From: Formicarius rufipectus
Lineage: Eukaryota > Chordata > Aves > Passeriformes > Formicariidae
Direction of reading: 5' to 3'
NCBI GenBank assembly: GCA_013399695.1
Contig: VXAU01003998.1
Location: 2,080,340-2,144,339, forward strand
Length of the DNA: 64,000 nt
Shown: positions 1 to 12,200 of the stretch, piece by piece
Layout of the letters: each line of letters begins with the position of its first letter
Position numbering within the stretch: the first letter of the stretch is position 1
The notes under the pieces: model-generated
Database searches by the model: none
What the model saw: only the letters and a program-made list of their open reading frames with translations
Told to the model about the DNA's origin: nothing
Position numbers and translations under genes: made by a program

Positions 1-143
1 ACCTGCCAGGGTCACAACACTAATGCAAGCCCCCATGACTCAGTCTGGGAGCAGCTTATAAGCAAAACAGCTCATGTTGGGATCTGCTATGGTTCTGCCC
101 AGGCCTCCCAGTCCCACAAACACAGATATCAGAGTCATCTTAC

Positions 144-218
144 TTGGTCTTTGTTGACAAATCCCCAAATTCCAGCCGCAACTTCGCAGGCAAACAGGAT
201 CACCAGGCAAGTGAAGAA
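144..218 (-). CDS. CD81: CD81 coding exon 4
   Basis: The acceptor TTTGCAG and the donor GTAAGA bound 75 bp, or 25 residues: FFTCLVILFACEVAAGIWG plus FVNKDQ. This is TM3 and the first residues of the large extracellular loop. The phase is 0 at both ends. It is the last CD81 exon in the window. Confidence 0.96.
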
Positions 219-3200
219 CTGCAAAGACAAATCAATGGAAGGGTCCTTAATGCTCTGGCTACAGATAAAAGCAGTAATAAGGTGGGTAGAGGTGTGGTTC
301 TACTGACAGAGATCAGAGCAAGGTATCACGCACACACTTAACCCAAACACGTTTTCCTGTAACTCATCAGATGCCACCCCATGTCCAGACTTCCCCTTGG
401 GATGGTTGAGCAGGTATTAGCAAAGCCTTTTCCAGAAAGGGACTGGCAGGGATGAAAACGCCCTGTGCACCATGAGACACAGTGCTCCTCTGTACATACC
501 TGCAGGACCCTCCAGACAAGGTTCCTGCTCTGCCACAAAAGCTCCAAGGACAGGAATTGCCAGTGCAGGGTTAAAAAGCACATTTCAGCTGCTGAGGAGC
601 TGGGGGTGTCAGGGTGTGATTTATGACCAGCTCTCTGGCGTCCACAGCCCTGCAAGGCTACTGCAGTTTTTTTGCATAAATACTAACACTGACATTTTCC
701 CACAGTCCCACCCTGTTTGTGCAATTCTAGCAGTACTCCTTGCCATCCCCCCTAAAGACTCCCTCCATCTTTTTGTTCAGATCCCAAGAACATATTGTGA
801 TGGTTAATCTGTTAAGACTGGGAATAAGAAGCTGTAAAGCTTCAGAGTCAGGTGAGAAGGTACAGAGATGCACTATTCATATGCAGCCAGCATCACCTCT
901 GTGACACTATCACTCAGTGACTTCTTCCTGGGAAAAGCCCCAACTGGCAGAGATGCCATGGAAGTAAAGAAGAAAAAGCCCCTGGCTCCTGGGCAATCTC
1001 TGTTCCAGACACACTCAGGACATTTTCTTCACCAACAGAGGAAACAGGAGGTTCCAGAATGCTGCCATTACCTCGCTCTCATGTGCAAGAGCAAAGGGTT
1101 ATCAGCAAATAGAAACAAGACTATTAACCTGACAACAGGAAAGGACTTCCAACATCCTCGTCCAGTTCCTGAACAACCAACTTCTAAGTTAACACCTATC
1201 TATCCCTGATTCTGTAGGAATATCTTTGGGGGACTGGGTCCCATATCCCCCCAAGGACTCACAACACCCTTAAATGGTGGTTGCAATGCCACTGTAAGTC
1301 TCTAGATAAGCACTAGGGGTCACTTTTGCAGGGGTTATCCCCCCAGTGAAGGACGCCTTGTTTATCCCAGATTTGCAGCTACAGCTTCCTGCAGACTTAG
1401 TTCCTTTGCGAGTTGGCTGCAGAGCACCAAGAGGTGCAGCTTGATGCTATGGGAACACAGTGATGTTCCTGGTCAGGCAGCTGAATGTATCCCAGCCCCT
1501 TCCCAGAGAGTAGAGCCTGATCCATGCCAAGTGGCTTCCTCCTGCCTTCCTCAGGTCTTGTTGCTCGGCTTCCATGCTGCCTTTGACACAGGATTTTGAT
1601 AGTGTGGAGCTTCCTGGTACTCTTCCCTTTTGCAGTAAGCCCATAGTCACTCCATCAGGTAGCTACAGGAGTAAAGAGGGTGGCTGCTTCCCTGCAACAG
1701 CCTGGGGATGCTGCCTGGAAATGTCCTTGGAGCACAGCGGGAGTCTTGGCCAGTGGAAAATGTCCTTACAAGGCATCTCCAGCCTCCTCTTAGCAAGCCA
1801 AGGTGTGAGCAAACACGGGCAGCTCACAGCAGCCAGAGCTGCTAATTTCAGCCAAAGCAGACGGCTTCCCTGTCAGGCCTCAGGTACGTTGTACCATCTG
1901 CCCTTCTAATCCTCTTTCCAACTTCAGGAGGGAGTGAGGGGTAATTCAGGGTCTTAATCACTTGCATTAACAAAAAAACCCAAAAAAATCCAAAGCTGCC
2001 AGACCTCACTACAATTACCCCTGTCAGATTTGTGTGCAGGCTCCTCCTATTCCCAGCAGCAGAGATAATACCTACAAACTCCTACAGCAGCTCCCGTCCA
2101 CTGACATTTAAAAGCGCTTTATAAACACTGGGGAGAAGCGCCCCCTTCTAACTGGAAATCAGCAGCAACCAGAGGCAAAGTTATCTGCAAGAGCAAGGGA
2201 AAGCAGCCCCATTTCCCGTTGTCCCAGCTGAGTCCACTCCCATGAGTCACTACACCACCTCCAAGAATCCTTCAGCCCAATGAAGCCAAGTGCTGGAAAG
2301 TCATTCCAATAAAAAAAAAAAAAATCTAAAAAAAATATGCTTTATCCCTCCATTTTTCATTTTTACTCATCAAGTTTAAAGCTGAACCACATGTGAGAAC
2401 TTGCTTTAAATAAATGGGTCTCCCTTACCCTCAAGGCAAAGGCTTTTGGTGTGGCTACAGTTTATACAACTAAGCTCATCCCATGCCAGGAATTCTGAGC
2501 TGCTGTCTCACATCAAGGATGCCTGTAGCACTTCAGTAATGGATTTTTCAGGATGTACCTAGATGTTCTTACTAAGATATTGTGGGAAGCCTTTGCTGTT
2601 TCCTTGTCCAAATAGATAAAAATAGTCGATGATTCCTTCAAAAGAACTGGAATCGCCACAGGCAGCCTTGAGACTGAGAGGGGAAGCTGTAGGGGGCACC
2701 AGGTAAGAAAGAGGGTTAGTAGATGCTTGGTGAGACAACCAGACCATGGTGGGGATAAAAGCAAGGGGGGAGTTCACATATAACAGAGAAAATTAGTTTC
2801 TAAGAATCCTACCGATCTCACTGTTTCTGCTATGCCACTGGCTTCAGCCTCTGCCCTGCAGCCAGGCACAAGCAGGAGCCTGCCAGCTCAGCCAGAGCTC
2901 CAGGGGCTGGACAGAGATGCCCTTGGCCGAGCACTGCTGCCTCACTCCTTGTAGAGGTCAGCCAGTTCCCACCTCCCTGCTCACACAACCTCCCAGCCCC
3001 GTTTGCTGGAAAAGACCCTGGCAAGGGAGGCACAGCCACGTGCTACCCTGAAGGGAGATAGATCATGGTGCCAAGTGGCTTCCAAAGCTTTGTGTCCCTT
3101 ACCGTTCCCAGAAGACACTGAGACTCCTGAATAGCGCCGTAGCATCCCAGGAACCCCACGAACATCATGACAGCTCCAACGGCGATCAGGATGTAGATTC

Positions 3201-6200
3201 CTGCAAGGGAGAGTGAGAGGGAGACACGTTACTGCAGAGTTTATACAGCAGCATCCAAGTGCCTGGTCAGACTTTCTGGCTGCCCAAGGCAGATAACTCC
3301 AGGTGTGCAGGATTAAGGCAAAGGAGGTATGAGTAGAGGCAGTAGTAACTCCATCACCTCCAAAATCAGAGGCAACACTGAGAGCTCACGCAGTACTAGA
3401 CAGAGGATGTGGAAGGAAAGACAAGGGCTTTACAGCTTCCTCAAAGCTGTAGCAGGGGGTTCCCCTGCCATGCTGTTTTAAATATTTAAGCAGAGATGAA
3501 AAATAGTATTTTTCAAATATACTATTAAACATCATACAAATATTGATCTGGCTAACATTTTAAAGGCATACGAACCACAAAACTATGAACAGCACTGTAT
3601 AAGTATTCCATTTGATAAAATCTGATTTTTTGTTATAGATTCTTCTTTAGTAAAGATGACATTTTTTACTTTAACTTGCTGAATTTGCATAGTCAACTTG
3701 CACCATAACTAGTTCAAAGCTTAAAATGGGGCATTGGGAGTGGTTCAGAAAACAGAGGAATGAAAGTTTTTTCATTCAGGAAACAAGAGCTTAGCTCAAG
3801 GCTCAAATCTGCTGCTGGGAGTAATCACCATGGTCTCAGCAACTGGTGAAACTACAGTGATTGCTTTACCTACCACTAACACTACCCAGCTCAGTTAAAT
3901 TTGACAGAGCTTTCTGTTAGTGTATCCCTTTTATTTAGAGCATTTTTGGTTAACTAACACTCTCATGTATTGCGGTTATACTACTCTCTAAGTGAATCCT
4001 ACTTCCCATCCAAAAGCAATTTGATATATGCAAAAAATAACCAAATAATTACAAATGAGTCACCATTTTTAAAGGACAGCAAGGGGGAAAAATAATCATG
4101 ATGAGAATAAAAGAACATAGGGCATACCACAGCTAACAGCAACACAGTGAATCTTAGTGCTTGTGAGACACATCCCCTCAGTGAAATGTTTTCTTCTGCT
4201 ATGAGTCAAAATGTTTTATAGTTATTAATCAGTCTGTCAGCTCTCCTTTAGGAACAGCCCTTCAAGATTAAAACTGCTTGTATATGCTTGTCATGTTTAA
4301 GGTTTTTCTTATCTCTGTAGCTTTTAAACAATTTTCTGATAATCAAAGTGCAAAGTCTAAAGGGCATGCACTGCGAGCAGAGTAAAAAAAAAGTAAACCA
4401 TTCTCTAAAACACCAGATATGTATTAACACTCTCAATTTGTTTAAAATCTCCTTACAGATACCTCAGACTTGGGAGAGGGGAAACTTTGGCTCCTGCTTC
4501 TTCCCTCTTTAAAACAAAAATCACCAGCACCTGAACAATGCAAGCACTGATGCAAGGGCCAGCTCAGTGAGAGATGGTGACGGATGCGCCACCCCAGCCC
4601 CTCCGGATGGTGTTTCTCACTATATTTAGGTGGGAGGAAGCCAGCTGCAGGGGAAGTGCCAACACAATGGGGCGTGCTGACCCTGCAGGAAGCCCCTCTT
4701 CACAAAACCTGATGGCAGCTGTGGCTGGAGACACCAACATCCTTGCGACAACAAAAGGGCAAGGAGGTGCTAGGTGCGCCTCCTGATGTGAGCTGAAGGG
4801 GTTTCAGCAGCACCCAGTAGCCAAAAAACCCAACAGGCAATGGGGTTCCTGTAGCTTCCCAAGCGGGGATGAGTCACCTCCTTATGTGCAGGTATGAAAA
4901 GAAGGGAAAAACAAGCAAAAGAAACCTCCCAGGAGAGTTTTTTGGAAAGGACAGGCCAGCAGATAAAGTTCTCTGGGCCTGCCTGAGGTGGAAGGAGGTG
5001 GCTTTATCGCAGCGGCTGGAGATGACATGAGGTGGAGCAGCGGTGGCAGCTGGGCCAAGCTGCATGTGGGGCAGAGGGGCCCCAAAGGGGCTGGGTGGAA
5101 AGGCACAAATGAATCCTGCAAAATGAAGGCTGTCTGCTGGACACCTGCCAAACCCCAGAGAGACTGATGCAGATTGTCAGATGCTACATAACTGCTGTCT
5201 CACAAAGAGCAACGTATCAGTAGGACTGTCTCAAAAAACAGTGTGCTTATTGTCACCAGAATCTGCTAATGTCCAAGAACAGCCCTCATCACACCAGCTT
5301 GTACCAGCAAAGCTGCTGGCTTGGGTTTCCAACTCAAACCATGTCTGGGTTTTCCATTTTACAGCCCTGCATAGCTCAACTGGAGAGTCTTCATCACAAG
5401 TCACTTTGGGAAAATCGACTTTGATCATCCCTGAGCACAGCAGCTTCTGACTTCTTCCATTAAGAGAGCAGAGAGAAGACAAAGCTGAGGTGGGGGCAAG
5501 GCATTTCCACATCTGAGAAGTCACTATTCATGCTAACCAGCCCAGTAAACAGGTAACAAGCAGATACAGCACATCTGGAGACCAAGCATCATGATGCTGG
5601 GACCCTACTGACTGGATCACTTCCATGGATGGACAGAAGATTTTATTCTCAAATTCTTCAAATTAATCACTAAAGGCGACTTCTGGATTGAACAAATATA
5701 GTCAAGAGATCAGAGTCATAAAGCAGCCCACACTGGCAGGGATCTCAAAAGATGACCCAGTCCAACCTTCTGTGAGAACGGGAACCTAGGTGAGACTATC
5801 CAGCACCTTGTCCACTTATATATTGAAAACTCCTAGTGACAGGGACTCTATCACAGACCTGGGGAGGTTGTTCCAGTGAAAGACTGATTTCACTGTAAAA
5901 AATGTTTTTCTGATGCAGAGATCATCAGGAACACATAGGAGGTGGCTAGGAAAGCCTTGCTCTGAAAACTAGGAAGTGAGGGCCCAGTGAGAACCTCAAC
6001 TGATGGAGGAGACTAAGAGGAAACATGGACATTTTCTGTTTTGGAGTCTTCCAATGACTTCTGTGCTTGACTGTTGCTGGGATTTCTGGCAGCTTCAAAA
6101 AACCAAGACCAACACTGACCTGCTGAACTCCCACCCCAGACAGGCTGTGCAGATCTTGAACTGTCGAGCGAAGTCCCAGATTCCCACTTCTCTTCCTGCT

Positions 6201-9200
6201 CATGCTTTGTCAGCTCTTTGTCAGAGCCAGCACTGCCATCAAGCAAGGAAACAGCAACCAAAGGAGGGAAGGGAAGAAGATGTGCACCATGTGCAGCTTC
6301 CTGACCAGAGCCCAGCAGATGTGACTGGTTGGGTGGGAGCAGCAGGAAAGCGCAGCCAGGCGAAGGAGAGGGCAGTGATGACTAGCCTGATCTCAGAAAA
6401 CCACAAAAAACCCTGGAAGGCTTTTGGAATAAAGGCCGGCTTCATTCCCAGGCACAAACAAGCAGACCTTATGGAGTTGCCTTTTGTTACTGAGCACTAC
6501 AGCCTCCAGGGAGCAGGACTCTGCTCCAGAGTTTATTTAAAAACAAGCACAAAATATTTAATGCCACAAGAGCATCTTGTACCATGAATGCTGGCGGTGT
6601 TTCTCCACAGAAATGCCATGCTGAAGGCTGAGAAAGCAAATGAAGGCAATCAAAGTGCCCAGCCACATGCTTTGAATGGTGTTTGTTTTCCCACACTCAT
6701 CCTTCCCCTCAAGGGATAGGGCTGATGGAGGAGTCTCTGCCTCCAGACTGGGTGCCAGGAAGCTGTGGGACTGTTTCAGAGCAATCACAGCGCAGACTGG
6801 AACGACCAAGCCCTTTTCCCAGAAAGCAGCCTGACACATCTTAGCTTTCATTCCTGGCACACAGGGACGATGACGCCTAGTGTGGTTTTGGGCTCCATGT
6901 CTGTGAGCAAGGCACCTGTCATCCCCATCATGAATGGCACATTATCCTCCTTAAAGTCAGAGGAGACTTCCTTGAAGCCCACAAACCTCCTCGCTGTGTA
7001 AGCACTGGAGACTATTTAACTCCTGCTAGCCTGTCATGGATGAGGACCTCTTCAGTAGAGTAGTTTTGCTCCTTCAGGGCTCCACCCAAACTGGCACAAT
7101 TTGGCATGAGCAAGGCTCCATCTGCCTTTCACATGCCACTTCCCAGCTCATTTTTATCACAGCTTTCTCAGGGGTTTCAAAACAAGAAGCACTCTGCTGT
7201 AAACAAAAAGTAAAATGAGAGAGGTACAAAATGCAAACTGCAGTGCCTACAGCCATGCTGTCCCCTCACACAGCAGCAGAACACAACCCTGTCAACAGAC
7301 TGAGCTGCAGCAACAGGTACAGTGAGCAAATCACATACAGGTGTTCGTGGTATCAACACGCCTCCACATCCTTCAGCAATGCTGCAGTGTGAATTCCAGC
7401 CCTATGGCACCATCCTCTGATAAGGCAGCGGCAGATAAGATTGCTAAAGCTGCTACATGTAACCAGCCACCCACCAAAGCAAGCTGTGAGCCTCAGGACC
7501 TGTATCTCAGAGTTCAAGAAGTCAGAGGAGGATTCACAGAGATTAATGTAGTCAATACTGCCCGGGGGCCTCTGTCTCCTTTTGAGATGGAGCCTTAAAG
7601 CAGAAAGCTTTAGGAAAGAGGCCAACCACTCTTAGCTTCATCTCCTCATCTGAATTCAAACCAGGAGTACAAGAATGACGATATGATCTCTGCTCAAGAG
7701 CACCAGAATGTGATGATCAAAAAAAGTAGCAGCAGTGGACCCAACATCATCCCCCCTTCCCCAATACAACCAGGGCATGTGCTGTTTTGGCTGCAGGGGC
7801 CTCCTAAAGCTTTAGCCCCATGGAAAGCCTCCAAACATGAGAGTTAGGAAACTGATAGTAAATAGTAACTGAGCACTTCTCTTGGTGTGGTGCTAGGTAG
7901 GAAAGGGAAAAACCGCAGCCAAGAGGCCAGCTTAGCTCCCAAACTCAAGCAGATGATACCTCCCGGGCCCTATACCTGCAGACGAGGTGGGTAGCAGGAT
8001 TCTCAGTTCTGGGAGCAGGGAAGGGAGAGAAAAAAGCAGTATTCAGTGTGAGTACTTGCTCTGGCATTAAAGCAGCATAGCTAGTGCTGGCAGGGTTGTA
8101 AAACCCACGTCCTGTCCCTGCTGAGAAGTAAAGAAACCAAGAAAAAATAAACAGTCTTAGGAAAAAAAGGACACAATGAAAAACAAATAAAAGGAGGAAT
8201 AAGCACAGGAGAGTCCCTCTAAAACAAGCAGGGAGCAGGCCAGCCCTGGCCATCCCTCATCCCCATCAGACATGCTGTGCAGCTCCAGGCATGGGCAGAC
8301 CCAAACAGTGTCTCTCTCCCCCATTTCAATCCTCTCCCAGCAGCTTTAACTCGTTAGGCTAATGGAAGCCAGTCACTTCCCCCAGGTCACTGTAGCAATG
8401 TTTCCAAAAGACAAAAAAACCCAAAAAAAAAAAAAAAAAAAAAAAAAANNNNNNNNNNNNNNNCAAAAAAAAAAAAAAAAAAAAAAAAAACCAAAAAAAA
8501 AAAAAAAAAAAACCAGCAAAAAAAGAACCCCCCCAGCATCACACTATGCTTCCTGGGAAGGCCGGGCAGCTCTCCAAGCTGTGCCTGCCCTCCCCATGGG
8601 ATGGGCTTTAAAAAAGGGTTGAGAGCAGAGGGAAGAGAGATTTTAATGTTTATTCTTCCAACAGGCTCCCGGGGGGAGAACCCTGCACGTCCAAGAGTTT
8701 TGCAAGCCTCCAAGGAAAAGAGGGCGGTTTCAGTGCCACCCCGCTGTCACTCCTGGACAGAAGATGATGAACATCACTGGCCTCACCACCACAGTTGCTG
8801 CAGGGAAGAGTGGGACCATCATACAATGGTAGGAGGGAGATGCCATCATGGAAGAATGCCAACTCTGTATCCAAAAAAAATGACCATGATGTTCTTCCTT
8901 GCAACTTGGGGGCAAAATACATGCTGGGAGTGGAAAGTCCCTCCAGGACAGAGTTGAGGCAGGAAAGGAATGACTGCATAAGCAAGCCAGCCAGCAAGGG
9001 AGGGTCTCCCAGACATTTTTGTCCAGTTGCCTGATGGAATTGGCCCAGCAGAGCTGACAGTAGTTTCTTCAAAGCACCCTGAAAGAGAGGGGCTGGAAAA
9101 AGAGAGGCTTTACTGGAAACAGACAAATGGGAAACCCCTCCATTCCCCTCCACCCCCTTTCCCAAGGAAAACATTGCTCTGTGACTGCTAATGACTTGCA

Positions 9201-12200
9201 GATGGAGTAACAGGGTCACAAGGCATGGAGGGCTCCCCAGGAGTTATGTGGTTCACACAGGGAGATGAAAAGCTGTACAAGCTGCCCTCATTTGCAAGAA
9301 CAAGGCAAGGAGGAAGCAATGGACACCCCCCTGTCAGAAAAGCCAAGGGGTGGTGGAGAAAGCCCCAAAGAATGTTCACGTGTGCACACTCTCATACCCA
9401 AAATGACTCCACACAGACACCACAGTCAGGTTTCTTCTCTCTGCCTGTCCCACTAGAAGGGGATTCAAGTTTTGTAAAGTGAGCACACCTGTGAAAGCTC
9501 GGAGGAGGCCTATGGCACATTTCCATTACTGGGATGGACAACAGTGGCACAGCACTTGAGACCCAGGCTGGAATATGCTGGCTCATCCTCTGCTGCTGCA
9601 GCCGACAGCACTTCTGGACATCTGTATCTGACCCGGGGTCTCACCCACTAACAGAGCACAAATCCCACTGGAGGATTCCTTGTAGGCTTTGCATGCCTTT
9701 AACACACTGCAGGCTTCCAAAGGAAAACTGCCAAAGCTACAGGTTTAAACAGCTCTGTAGAGCAAGAAGCCACCTCTGGCACAGGTCTGGGACAGCAAAG
9801 ACAAAGGGAGGGGACAAAGGAAAAAAGACAACTACATTATTTGTAGTTCAGTAGGTCTGAACCCAAAATAATCCGATGGTACCAACTTATTTGAAGTCAT
9901 AACCAGTTTTAGTCTGCAGAGAAAATGAACCACAGGGGTTGGTCATGATGAAGGTAGACTGAATTGCAATTAAATGGAAATCAAATGGAAATGCAATTAA
10001 ATGTTGCTATTTTAACAGAAATTGAATTCTATGATAAGAATAATTAAAAAAATTATTGTTTGTACTGTCAGATACATGGTGTCAGCCAGATACTTAAAGT
10101 ACTGACAAACTGTTTTGCCTTAAAACTAATGTTTTAAAAAATCCAGTATTATTGAATGAGTTGATCTGACAGTGATCAGAGGAAAATCTGGAATAAGTAA
10201 ATCTCTTTTTTTTTTCTTTTTTCCCTTTAAGGGACTAAATAATTAAAATTGTCCTGAACTGTAAATAAGTTTATTTCCAAGACAGAAAAAAATGCACATA
10301 TCTACATTTTTAAAAATCCACACATACATTATTTTTTAAATAATCCATTTTGTTCAATGTGGTTTGAGGCCAAACGCAAACCTCAGTCTCGAACACCAAG
10401 CACGCAAGCCTGGCCACAGCTCATGTGTCTGCTGGCAACTCTGACACAGGGAGCCTTGACAAAGTAGAGCACAAGTGGGTGAGGGAAGAACCCAATCCTG
10501 AGCCAGCTTTGTGCATATGCAGGGATCGCTGCAGCACCTCATGTCAAAACAGAAGGTGGTTGCTCACTAGCGTTTATTACCTAGAGGACCTAGACACCAG
10601 CACTGTCAGGCTCTTCTCTGGCCCTTTCACAACAAGTTTAGCAAAACATCTTCTTGAGTCTAACCTTGGGATACACAGAAGTTGACCCCGTCTCGAAAAG
10701 ATGCCTAAGATTTCCAGAGGGATGGGGACAAGGATGTGAACATCAACAGAAACCAAGACCTTTTCATTGCTCCTGGTGGGTCCACACTCACTGTAGCACT
10801 GCTGGCTTCCACAGATTTTGCAACACACTGGATGGAGCCCTACACAATGCCCTCTGCAATGAAAACCTCCCTGAAACCCCAGAACGCACTGCTTTTCTGT
10901 CCAAGGTAGTCCTGAAAAGGCTAATTAAGCTGCTGTTATGTATAGAAGGCAGACCATTTAGCCAATGCAGGTCTGTCTGGATGATGGGCTGAGATGCTCT
11001 GCACTGCTGGCCCAATCTGGGACCCATGGCAAGAGCACTGGAAGCATCTTCACACACTGTAAAGGCAATGGGCAAACCTTAAGGAAGCTCAGTCAGGCAT
11101 CCTGATCCCTACCTACCTATGCACTGCTGCTTAGCAGGCCCTCCTCTCTGCAAGGGTCACATTCCCCTGAGGCCAGTAAAACCCCATGACAGGACTTTCA
11201 AAAATCCTGAAGACACCCGTGAAAGCTTGCCAGCAGTTGCAGTTCAACTCAGATGTTCACTCATTTGTGAGAAAGACTTCAAAGCCTCCCTTTGCTTTCT
11301 GTCCCATTTATTCTAGCTCAGCCTGCATGAAAAGCAGCTTGAACTCATTTCCAGGGTAGAAATCATTATCCTGGACTGTATTTGTACAGAGGAGGATGGT
11401 GAAGATGGTCTGAGTCACCTTGTTAGAGAGCCTGTGTTCCTGTAGCTGGTCTCCCCAGTGTCCCCCCCAGTGCCTCAGCAGCACTCTGCCTCACCATTAG
11501 GCTGAAGCCATTGCTGCCCTCAGCTGTCCCTTCCTTGTCTCTCTCAGGTTCTGCTGCCTGACCAGCTTGGAAGCCAGATTTACAGGCATCCACCTGGTAT
11601 CTAGGGAACTCCCCCTTGCCAAAAAAAACTCCCAAACAAAACCCCTGCCCTTGCCTTTCTGTTGGGGTGGTGATACCCAGTAGGACAGCAGGGAAAGGGA
11701 GCAGTGGCAGCAGCCTCGGTGGCCAAGTTTAACCCTTGTGCCTTCCTGAATTGTCACACCCCTCCCCACGGCTGTTGGTGCTCCACGAAGGAGACACTGC
11801 TTTGCAGTGCAGATTTACTAATAAAACAAAGGAAAAAGAAATAGAAGCAAAATGAATCCCTTCCTCATCCTGAAAGTTGCACCCCAGCTCTGGAAAACCC
11901 ACCCTTGGTCACTCTCCATCGTGGCTGGCCTCACTCCCAGGGCCGAGCTAATTAGAACCACTGGTTGTTATCACCCTGTAACTTGCTGTAAGCTGTTGGA
12001 GGGAGATTTCCTATTTTGGATCTAACAGGAGAGTGAAGCCGAGACCATCCAGCTGCCACACTCCCCTCCTTGCCAGGCAACTTGAGGAAAAGCACAGAAA
12101 GAGCAGGCAGCAGGGACAAGCACCCAGTGATATTCCCAGCACATGGGGAGTCCAGCAAGGGGGAAGTGTGAAATCCTGGGGTAGGGATTTGAAGAAAACA

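Noticed and set aside
1..143. Search for CD81 exon 5 left of exon 4
   Set aside because: No acceptor followed by large-loop coding sequence is visible on the minus strand; the exon must lie outside the window.
8362..8713. Lys-rich (plus) and Phe-rich (minus) open frames
   Set aside because: They are translations of the A-rich tract through an assembly gap.
8650..9219. A 189-codon minus-strand frame in CD81 intron 2
   Set aside because: No domain or family resemblance and no convincing splice or promoter context; it lies wholly inside an intron of CD81 on the same strand.
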